Shown: one piece after another, positions 8,213 to 15,169 of the stretch | How positions within the stretch are numbered: position 1 is the first letter of the stretch | Layout: every line of letters begins with the position of its first letter | From: Gammaproteobacteria bacterium | GTDB taxonomy: Bacteria > Pseudomonadota > Gammaproteobacteria > Burkholderiales > Burkholderiaceae_B | Assembly: GCA_018812945.1 (NCBI GenBank) | Contig: JAHJCM010000048.1 | Span: forward strand, 1 to 44,020 | DNA length: 44,020 bases | Reading direction: 5' to 3' | Made by a program: the position numbers and the translations under genes | The notes under the pieces: generated by a model | The model's input: only the letters and a program-made list of their open reading frames with translations | Database searches by the model: none | Told to the model about the DNA's origin: nothing

Positions 8213-9463
8213 TTAATTTTTCAGACTGCCCAAGTCATCCAGACGTTGTTGTAAAAAGCGCTGCTCCGGCCCTTGTCGAGTCAAGCGAAGCGCGTCTTGA
8301 TAGGCATCATGGGCTTCCTTCAGGCGGCCCATACGCCTGTACAGGTCTGCGCGTGTGGCATGGGCCAAGTGGTAGTCGTGCAGGTGGCCTTGCGCCATCA
8401 GCTCGTCGACCAGTTCAAGCCCGGCTTGCGGACCATCGCGCATGGCCACTGCCACGGCACGGTTCAACGCAACAACCGGCGAATGAGTGTGTTCCAGCAG
8501 GGCGTCGTAAAGGCCAACAATTTGTATCCAGTCTGTTTTTTCCGCGCTGGGGGCTTCGGCATGAACGGCACTGATCGCTGCCTGCAGCGTGTATGCGCCA
8601 AATCGGCGTGTGGCCAAGGCCTGCAACACCAACTGGCAGCCTTCTCGGATTTGTGCCTGATTCCAGAGTGTGCGGTTCTGGTCTGCAAGCAAGATCAGGT
8701 CGCCATCGGGTGTGCAACGTGCTGCCTGGCGGGAGTCATTCAATAACATCAAGGCAAGCAGCCCCACAGCTTCGGGCTCGGGCAACAGTTGTACCAGCAG
8801 GCGGCCAAGTCGGATGGCTTCGCTGCAGAGTTCTTTGCGAATCAAGGCTTCGCCGGTCGAGGCCGAGTAGCCTTCATTGAACACCAGATAGATCACATGC
8901 AGTACGGCATGCAGACGTTCTTGAAGCTGATCGGCTTGAGGCACTTCATACGGAATTTTGGCATCACGAATTTTGGTTTTGGCGCGGACAATTCGTTGCG
9001 CCATGGTGGGTGTGGTGCTTAAAAATGCGCTGGCGACTTCTTCCGTGGACAGTCCGCACACTTCCCGCAAGGTGAGCGCCAATTGGGCTTCAGGCGACAG
9101 GCTGGGGTGACAACAGGTGAAAATCAACCGCAGGCGATCGTCTTCAATGGTTTCGTCGACGTAATCGGGTTCATGGTGCAATCGTTCGGACAGCTCGTCA
9201 GCAACCTCTTCAAAAGAGGTGTTGAATTTTGCACGGCGGCGAATTTGATCAATGGCTTTGAATCGGGCGGTAGATACCATCCACGCCCTTGGGTTGGTGG
9301 GAATGCCTTCGACTTCCCACCGCTGTAATGCAATTGAAAATGCTTCGTGCATGGCTTCTTCTGCCAAATCAAAGTCGCCAAGCAGGCGAATGAGAGTAGC
9401 CAGAATTCGGCGAGACTCCTGTTGGTAAAAAGTGTCTAGCCAAGGTCGCAGGGCAGTTTTCAT
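8213..9463 (-). CDS. ECF42-type RNA polymerase sigma factor with C-terminal extension
   Basis: A 416-residue sigma factor, about twice the length of a minimal ECF. Region 2 is at about 5-75 (RILATLIRLLGDFDLAEEAM, then WMVSTARFKAIDQIRRR). Region 4 is about 110-170 (LTLREVCGLSTEEVASAFLS, MAQRIVRAKTKIR). The remaining ~240 residues are helical and TPR-like, including YLVFNEGYSASTGEALIR and VVALNRAVAVAM, both typical of the DUF6596 extension of the ECF42 group. This group has no anti-sigma partner; the extension is thought to control activity. The four downstream genes include two DGPF proteins, the group's diagnostic neighbours. The gene is divergent from the Fur-box TonB receptor. The signal it responds to is unknown. 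Confidence 0.92.
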   Translation of the reverse strand: MKTALRPWLDTFYQQESRRILATLIRLLGDFDLAEEAMHEAFSIALQRWEVEGIPTNPRAWMVSTARFKAIDQIRRRAKFNTSFEEVADELSERLHHEPDYVDETIEDDRLRLIFTCCHPSLSPEAQLALTLREVCGLSTEEVASAFLSTTPTMAQRIVRAKTKIRDAKIPYEVPQADQLQERLHAVLHVIYLVFNEGYSASTGEALIRKELCSEAIRLGRLLVQLLPEPEAVGLLALMLLNDSRQAARCTPDGDLILLADQNRTLWNQAQIREGCQLVLQALATRRFGAYTLQAAISAVHAEAPSAEKTDWIQIVGLYDALLEHTHSPVVALNRAVAVAMRDGPQAGLELVDELMAQGHLHDYHLAHATRADLYRRMGRLKEAHDAYQDALRLTRQGPEQRFLQQRLDDLGSLKN

Positions 9464-9490
9464 GTGCTTAAATTAACATTCGTTAATACA

Positions 9491-9509
9491 AATGATAATA
9501 GTTATCATT
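9491..9509. promoter_or_regulatory. Fur box
   Basis: Perfect inverted repeat ATGATAA-TAG-TTATCAT (9492-9508, extended by one A-T pair on each side). It closely matches the Fur operator core GATAATGATAATCATTATC. It lies 36 bases before the chosen start of the TonB-dependent receptor and 28 bases from the divergent sigma-factor start. Iron-dependent repression of the receptor is expected; the sigma factor could be affected too. Confidence 0.85.
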
Positions 9510-9544
9510 ATAATTGTCGGATCGTCCATTCTCTGAAGTTTCTC

Positions 9545-11698
9545 ATGATCTCCCAGAATCCCAAAGTCAGCTTGTTGGCTCTCGCAGTATTTTCAGCCCT
9601 GTCATCCAACGCATTCGCCCAAACTAACGAATTGCCTGCTGTGCAGGTTAATGCCAGTGCCGATGCATCCGCCGAAGGCTTGGCACCTGAATACGCGGGC
9701 GGACAGGTTGCGGCAGGCGGTCGTGTCGGTTTGTTGGGCACCCAGTCGAACATGGATACACCGTTCAACCTGACAAGCTATACCTCGAAGTTGATTCAAG
9801 ACCAGCAAGCATCCAGCGTTGGCGATGTGTTGTTGAACGATCCGGCAGTTCGCGTGGCGCGTGGTTTCGGTAATTTTCAGCAGGTGTATCTGGTGCGCGG
9901 CCTGCCCATTTTCTCGGACGACATGTCGTACAACGGATTGTATGGTCTGCTACCCAGGCAATATCTGGCCGCAGAATTGATCGAACGCGTTGAAGTGCTG
10001 CGTGGCGCGAACGCGTTTTTGAATGGCGCAGCGCCCGGCGGCAGTGGCTTGGGTGGTGCGATCAATGTGGTGCCCAAACGTGCGCCAAACTACCACATCA
10101 ATCAGGCCACATTGAGGGTGCAAGACGGCGGTGAAACTTATCTGGCGGGTGACTTTGCTCGCCGTTTCAATGAGGGCTCCTCAGGTCTGCGTGCAACATT
10201 CGCAAGGCGGGATGGCGACACCAACGTGGACGGCGAATCGCGTGAACTGACGCTGTTCGCCGTGGGTGCAGATTTCCGCAGCGACAAATTGCGTGTTTCT
10301 GCAGATGTGGGCTATCAGGAGCACAAGCTACAGGCCTCTCAGCCCAACATCACCATTGCTGCAGGTTTGGCCATTCCGGCCACGCCGCGCGCAGATCGCA
10401 GCATTGCGCAGCCCTGGACTTTCTCCAATGCGGAAGACACATTTGGTACTGTGCGTGCTGAATATGATTTCAATGAAACGGTGACTGGCTGGTTGGCTGG
10501 TGGCTTGCGTGAAAGCAATGAGGCTGGCAATTTTGCAAACCCGACAGTGACCAATGCGCAAGGCGACACCAATTCCCTGCGCTTCGCCAATGTGCGTGAA
10601 GACTCCGTGCAAACCGCAGAAGCGGGTTTGCGTTTCAAATTCAACACGGGTGATGTGAAGCACACTTTGAGCACCTCGGTATCCGCATTTGAACTTGAAT
10701 CAAAAAACGCGTTCGATTTTTCAAGCTTTGCAGGGTTCTCCGACAATATTTACAATCCCGTGGCAACGGCTGAGCCCGCACTGGGCGCATTTCCTGTGGG
10801 AAGTTTCAACAATCCTTTGTTGACCGAGAAAACAGAAACATCAAGCCTCGCTGTGGCAGACACCATGGCATTTTTGAATGAACGATTGTTGGTGACTGTG
10901 GGTGCGCGTCACCAGCAAATTGAAGCCACTAGTTTTGATGGCAACACGGGGGCTCAGACTGCAAATTATGCAGAGAATGCCACTACCCCTGTGGCCGGTG
11001 TGGTGTTCAAGCTGAGCCCCCAGTACTCGGTCTACGCCAACTACATTGAAGGATTGGTGAAGGGCGATACAGCACCAACAACTGCCAATGGTCAACCGGT
11101 GACCAACGCAGGCACTGTGTTCAAACCTTACATTACTGAGCAGGTTGAGCTGGGCGTGAAATATGACGGTGGCAGCATCGGCGGCTCTGTGTCGGTGTTT
11201 CAAAGTGAAAAACCCAACTACGGCATTGACAGTTCCAACACATTTTCACAAGTGGGCGACCAGACCAATGAAGGCCTGGAAATCATGGCGTTTGGCAAAC
11301 CCAGCAAAACAGTCACTGTGCTTGGTGGTTTGAGTATTCTGAACACCGATGCCGACGGCCGCGATGCGATTGGTGCCCCTTCTACACAAGCCAATGTGGG
11401 CCTGGAGTGGAGCCCGGCGCAGGTGCAGGGGCTTGCATTCGAGACCAGGGCGATTTACACCAGCAGTCAGTACGCTGATGCAGCCAATACACAAGAGGTG
11501 CCATCATGGACGCGCCTTGATTTGGGTGTCAGGTATGTGATGCCGGTGGGCAATGCGCAAGCGTTGACACTGCGAGCCCGTTTGGACAATGTGACTGATC
11601 GGAATTACTGGGCCTCTGCGGGTGGCTTTCCTGGCTCGGGTTACTTGACGATTGGCAACCCCCGCACCCTGACAGTGTCGGCTTCACTGGATTTTTAA
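9545..11698 (+). CDS. TonB-dependent siderophore receptor
   Basis: Outer-membrane beta-barrel of 717 residues that imports ferric siderophores using TonB-ExbBD energy. The chosen ATG gives a clean signal peptide ending SSNAFA before QTNELP. The longer in-frame reading from 9464 would translate through the Fur box and is rejected. The plug domain shows SVGDVLLNDPAVRV, VYLVRGLPIF, LIERVEVLRGANAFLNG and GGAINVVPKRA, typical of the FhuA/FpvA-like siderophore family. The protein ends in ITIG-like NPRTLTVSASLDF with a terminal Phe for barrel assembly. Fur control is indicated by the operator upstream. The ligand cannot be named. Its stop overlaps the convergent mscS-like stop by four bases. Confidence 0.93.
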   Translation: MISQNPKVSLLALAVFSALSSNAFAQTNELPAVQVNASADASAEGLAPEYAGGQVAAGGRVGLLGTQSNMDTPFNLTSYTSKLIQDQQASSVGDVLLNDPAVRVARGFGNFQQVYLVRGLPIFSDDMSYNGLYGLLPRQYLAAELIERVEVLRGANAFLNGAAPGGSGLGGAINVVPKRAPNYHINQATLRVQDGGETYLAGDFARRFNEGSSGLRATFARRDGDTNVDGESRELTLFAVGADFRSDKLRVSADVGYQEHKLQASQPNITIAAGLAIPATPRADRSIAQPWTFSNAEDTFGTVRAEYDFNETVTGWLAGGLRESNEAGNFANPTVTNAQGDTNSLRFANVREDSVQTAEAGLRFKFNTGDVKHTLSTSVSAFELESKNAFDFSSFAGFSDNIYNPVATAEPALGAFPVGSFNNPLLTEKTETSSLAVADTMAFLNERLLVTVGARHQQIEATSFDGNTGAQTANYAENATTPVAGVVFKLSPQYSVYANYIEGLVKGDTAPTTANGQPVTNAGTVFKPYITEQVELGVKYDGGSIGGSVSVFQSEKPNYGIDSSNTFSQVGDQTNEGLEIMAFGKPSKTVTVLGGLSILNTDADGRDAIGAPSTQANVGLEWSPAQVQGLAFETRAIYTSSQYADAANTQEVPSWTRLDLGVRYVMPVGNAQALTLRARLDNVTDRNYWASAGGFPGSGYLTIGNPRTLTVSASLDF

Positions 11699-12603
11699 TC
11701 TGACTTGACCATTCGCACATTGAGTTGCCCTGAACGCACGTGCAAGTCGCGCTGCGGAAAGGGTATCTCAATATTGTGTTTGCGCAGTTCAGTTTCGATT
11801 TCCCATAAGAACAGTGCTTGTGTGCGTTTGGGGCGTGACATCAATTCATTGCCCACCCAAATAACCAGTTCAAAGTTCAAACTGTTGTCGCCGAACTCGA
11901 CCAACCACACTTCGGGTTTGCGCGCTGGGTTGTCGGTAATTGCACCGTCAACCCGATTTGATGCATCCAGTGCAGCTTGCCTCACAAGGTCTTTGTCGCA
12001 ACCGTATGCGACGCCAAACGGAATATGGATTCGGCGAAACTTTTCGTTAAAACTCCAGTTGATGACCTGACCGTTGATGAACTCCGAGTTGGGCACGATG
12101 ATGTCGACATTGTCGCGCGTGGTGATTCGGGTAAATCGCAAACCAATTTCATTCACAACTCCGGTTGCCCCGGACGACATCTCCACGAAGTCGCCAATCT
12201 TCAGACTTCGTTCAACAATCAGAATGATGCCCGACATGAAGTTGCTGAAAATATTTTGTAAACCAAAGCCGATGCCCACGCCAATTGCACCGCCTAAAAA
12301 TGCTAGACCGCTCAAGTTGAAGCCGATATAGGACAGACCCATCAAAGTGCCGACAACCCAAATGGTGTATCGAAGCAGACGACCCAACAAATACATGGTT
12401 GACTCGTCTATGCCCTTGTATGTCTTGCCTTTGGTGGTACGTTGTATGACTTTCTCTACGGTGGCCGCACCCCACCATGCGAGCACGATGATGCTCAGCA
12501 GGCCAACGATGCTGGCCATTGAAAAGGTGCTTTCCTCTGAGTTGAACAATGGAGTGGTGAGCCACTGATAAGCCAGTGACAAGAATTCGGACATGGATTC
12601 CAT
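11695..12603 (-). CDS. MscS-family mechanosensitive channel
   Basis: Small-conductance mechanosensitive channel of 302 residues that releases solutes on hypo-osmotic shock. Three membrane segments are at about 28-48, 72-92 and 95-127. The pore helix GGAIGVGIGFGLQNIFSNFM is the MscS signature, with its glycine and alanine packing pattern. It is followed by the beta domain (GDFVEMSSGATGVVNEIGLR, DNVDIIVPNSEFINGQVINW) and a C-terminal alpha-beta domain. The start follows AAGGAAAG closely; an internal ATG three codons on is possible. The gene is monocistronic and convergent with the TonB receptor. Confidence 0.93.
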   Translation of the reverse strand: MESMSEFLSLAYQWLTTPLFNSEESTFSMASIVGLLSIIVLAWWGAATVEKVIQRTTKGKTYKGIDESTMYLLGRLLRYTIWVVGTLMGLSYIGFNLSGLAFLGGAIGVGIGFGLQNIFSNFMSGIILIVERSLKIGDFVEMSSGATGVVNEIGLRFTRITTRDNVDIIVPNSEFINGQVINWSFNEKFRRIHIPFGVAYGCDKDLVRQAALDASNRVDGAITDNPARKPEVWLVEFGDNSLNFELVIWVGNELMSRPKRTQALFLWEIETELRKHNIEIPFPQRDLHVRSGQLNVRMVKSD

Positions 12604-12720
12604 GGCTTTCCTTGTTGTTTTTCAAAAGTCTTTTTATTTGTAACATTGATAAGCGCGTGAATAAACCGTCAGGGAGCATATTGCGTTGCAGGATTGACCC
12701 CAGGTAATGATTGCTTCACC

Positions 12721-12740
12721 ATGTGACTGCTCAGTCACAT
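12721..12740. promoter_or_regulatory. Perfect 9-2-9 palindrome upstream of a solute-binding protein
   Basis: ATGTGACTG-CT-CAGTCACAT is a perfect inverted repeat 39 bases before the start of the solute-binding protein gene. Size and symmetry suggest a dimeric repressor site. It resembles a CRP half-site pair, but the spacing between TGTGA and TCACA is eight bases, not six. The regulator is unknown. Confidence 0.5.
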
Positions 12741-12778
12741 CTGTGTTGCAGTACTTTTCTTCTCACTGGAACACCACC

Positions 12779-13888
12779 ATGCCCACCCGTATTCTGATTG
12801 CCTCGATGGTTTTGGCCTGCGCCGTTGTTGTCACTTCAGCGCATTCTCAAGTCAAGGGACCGGAAATTCCGCCCAACCTGATTGGCAATGTGTCTCGCCA
12901 GCTTATGAAAGAGATGAAGCCGTTGGACAAGCCACTGCACATCAAGATTTGCATTTTCGATATTTTGGGCAAGGCTGGGCCGGTGTTCAGCGTGGCGCAA
13001 GACATTGCTTTGGAAGCACGCAAGTGGAATGTGTTTGCCGAGTTGATTCCCCACACCAACGAGACCGTTGCAGCAGAATCTTTTCGAACCGGGCAGTGCG
13101 AAGCGGTGGGCATAACCACCTTGCGGGCGCGTTTGTTCAATCAGTTCATGGGCAGTTTTGATGCAGTGGGTGCGCTGCCTTCTTACGAACATGTAAAAAC
13201 AGCGTTACAGGTCCTGATGGGCAACGACGCTTTGTACGATCTGTCTATTCAAGGCAAGTATCAGGTTGTGGGTATGGCCCCTTTGGGCGCAGCGTATGTG
13301 ATGGTCAATGACCGCTCTATTGATTCCATTGAAAAAGCGGCAGGCAAGAAAGTCGCTGTGATGGACTGGGACAAAAGCCAGGCCAAGATGATTCAGCAGT
13401 TGGGCGCACAGGCTGTGCCCAGCGACATCACAAACTTTGCACAAAAATTCAACAATGGTGTGGTTGATATCGTAGCGGCACCAGCCGTTGCCTTTGCACC
13501 GCTCGAGTTGTACCGTGGACTGGGCACCAAGGGTGGTGTTTACAAAATGCCGCTGTTGAATGTGACAGGTTCGGCGATTATCAATCGCACGCGTTTGGAG
13601 AAAGAAATTCCTGACCTCGATGATCGTTTGAAAAAAATGCGCAAGTTTGGTTTGGGTTTTATTGACCAGGCGCTGGATGCCGTCAGGTTGATTGAGACGC
13701 AGGTGCCTGCCAAATACTGGATGAATGTGACACCAGCGGATCAGGAAAAATACAATGTGATGATGCAGCAGGCGCGAGTGCAGTTGACGCAGGAAGGTGT
13801 GTACGACAAACGCATGATGAGTTTGTTGAAAAAGGTACGTTGCCACCACACACCCAGCGCAGCGGAATGCAGCACGAACGTGGAATAA
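12779..13888 (+). CDS. Periplasmic solute-binding protein, AdeT-like family
   Basis: Exported protein of 369 residues. The chosen ATG opens a signal peptide MPTRILIASMVLACAVVV ending near SAHS before QVKGPEIP. The mature part resembles the putative solute-binding proteins related to TRAP-type DctP and the AdeT family: KICIFDILGKAGPVFSVAQD, a GQCEAVGITTLRAR segment, and PLGAAYVMVNDRSIDSIEKA followed by KKVAVMDWDKSQAKM. No TRAP or ABC membrane genes are adjacent, so the transporter partner is missing or elsewhere. The C-terminal tail has two cysteines (RCHHTPSAAEC), possibly a disulfide. A 24-codon longer reading would start upstream of the palindrome-proximal region without a ribosome-binding site. 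Family call is moderate; the ligand is unknown. Confidence 0.75.
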   Translation: MPTRILIASMVLACAVVVTSAHSQVKGPEIPPNLIGNVSRQLMKEMKPLDKPLHIKICIFDILGKAGPVFSVAQDIALEARKWNVFAELIPHTNETVAAESFRTGQCEAVGITTLRARLFNQFMGSFDAVGALPSYEHVKTALQVLMGNDALYDLSIQGKYQVVGMAPLGAAYVMVNDRSIDSIEKAAGKKVAVMDWDKSQAKMIQQLGAQAVPSDITNFAQKFNNGVVDIVAAPAVAFAPLELYRGLGTKGGVYKMPLLNVTGSAIINRTRLEKEIPDLDDRLKKMRKFGLGFIDQALDAVRLIETQVPAKYWMNVTPADQEKYNVMMQQARVQLTQEGVYDKRMMSLLKKVRCHHTPSAAECSTNVE

Positions 13889-13906
13889 AAGGCAGGGCGG
13901 CCAGTT

Positions 13907-15169
13907 CTATCGACCCAGGTAATTCTTGGCTTGCCGCTGTGCAAGTCGCACCAGGTCGCCTTGGGCTATCGACACATCGATCAAGTGAAAGCCCCAGTTG
14001 CTACCCCCTATGAACTCGCCGGGATAATCGTCTGCGCGGGGATCATCTGGGTCGGCAACAATGCTGGCTTCCAGATAGCTGACCCCATTGGGGCCCACCT
14101 TGCATTCACCTTTCACTTGCCCGGGCATGGAGTAGTAGGGTGTAGGAATGGTCAGGTTGCTGATCGGGTTTGCATACGGCCCACCGGGGCCGCGTGGAAT
14201 CAGCAACACGCGAAACACGGGTGGTTGCTGACGTGGAATGATCGGAAACAAATCTGCCTGTCCACCTGCCAGTGCTGCCGGGTTTGTGCACAGCGCTTGT
14301 TTGCCTTCCTCACTGCTCAGACCAAAACGGGGATCTTCAAGTTGAGGATCGCCTGCGCGATAGGTCACATAGGCCACCACGCAACCAAGTTGGTTGGCAT
14401 TTCGGCAAGCGGGCACTTTTTGAAATGACCCGCCCACATCGCGACCTGTGGGCACCAGCACATTGGTGCCAGGTATGTGGGCTGAAATGAAACGGCTCAT
14501 CAGCTCGGGCCGGGTTTCAATTTCTTCTGCGATCAATCTTCGTAAAATGCCCGAGCCTTGTGAGTGTCCTACCAAAATAAAACCACGCCCTTCACTTTGG
14601 TTGGCAATGTATTCCTTAAAGGCATCCAGCACATCGGCATAGGCTACTTCACCGGCATTCGGTGCAATGTCGATACCCCCCAGTGCACCGGTAAAGGTGG
14701 TCAGGCCCAGCGCGGTCAATGTGCGTTGTCGGTACACCGGTGCGAATTGACGACACACCTCGCCATAACGGCCAAATTGCAGGGCGGTGGTTTGTTGCTC
14801 TTGCAGATCGTCATTCAAATCTGAGTTACCCATCAGGTCGATGCTGGTGGTTGGATAGACGTAGAAACAATCCACTTGGGGCGCTGTGGCAGGTGCGTAG
14901 CTTAGTGTGGTAGCAGAGGCATCGGCAGCCACTGCGGTGCTGTCAAAGTTGCCGTTACACACGTTGCTGGTCCCCATCAAGTCGGGGTGACACAACCAAT
15001 TGCTGGTGCCGGTATACAGGGTGCTTTGATAGTTCGGGAACGGATTGCTGGTATTTGCGGCACTTGCGCCCACGCGTGTGCCCGTGCTGCCGGTATTGCT
15101 CGAGTCACCGCCGCAGGCTGACAACAGCAGTGATACTGTTACAACGCTGAACAAAAATCGATGAATCAC
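13907..15169 (-). CDS. DUF3089 alpha/beta-hydrolase lipoprotein
   Basis: Probable secreted esterase or lipase of 420 residues. The N-terminus MIHRFLFSVVTVSLLLSACGG has a lipobox (LSAC, Cys19), so the protein is membrane-anchored in the envelope. The nucleophile elbow is GFILVGHSQGSG with Ser203. DCFYVYPTTSID and the later HIPGTNVLVPTGRDVGG are typical of the DUF3089 family. I chose GTG at 15169: it overlaps the upstream ceramidase stop as GTGA and has GGGAG six bases before it. The longer reading at 15190 needs TTG and overlaps the ceramidase by 25 bases. Translational coupling suggests the two hydrolases act together on lipid substrates. Confidence 0.88.
   Translation of the reverse strand: MIHRFLFSVVTVSLLLSACGGDSSNTGSTGTRVGASAANTSNPFPNYQSTLYTGTSNWLCHPDLMGTSNVCNGNFDSTAVAADASATTLSYAPATAPQVDCFYVYPTTSIDLMGNSDLNDDLQEQQTTALQFGRYGEVCRQFAPVYRQRTLTALGLTTFTGALGGIDIAPNAGEVAYADVLDAFKEYIANQSEGRGFILVGHSQGSGILRRLIAEEIETRPELMSRFISAHIPGTNVLVPTGRDVGGSFQKVPACRNANQLGCVVAYVTYRAGDPQLEDPRFGLSSEEGKQALCTNPAALAGGQADLFPIIPRQQPPVFRVLLIPRGPGGPYANPISNLTIPTPYYSMPGQVKGECKVGPNGVSYLEASIVADPDDPRADDYPGEFIGGSNWGFHLIDVSIAQGDLVRLAQRQAKNYLGR

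Noticed and set aside
9464-9544. Longer N-terminus for the siderophore receptor
   Set aside because: It would translate through the Fur box and precede the natural signal peptide.
12722-12739. CRP binding site (TGTGA...TCACA)
   Set aside because: The half-sites are eight bases apart rather than six; the longer perfect palindrome suggests another regulator.
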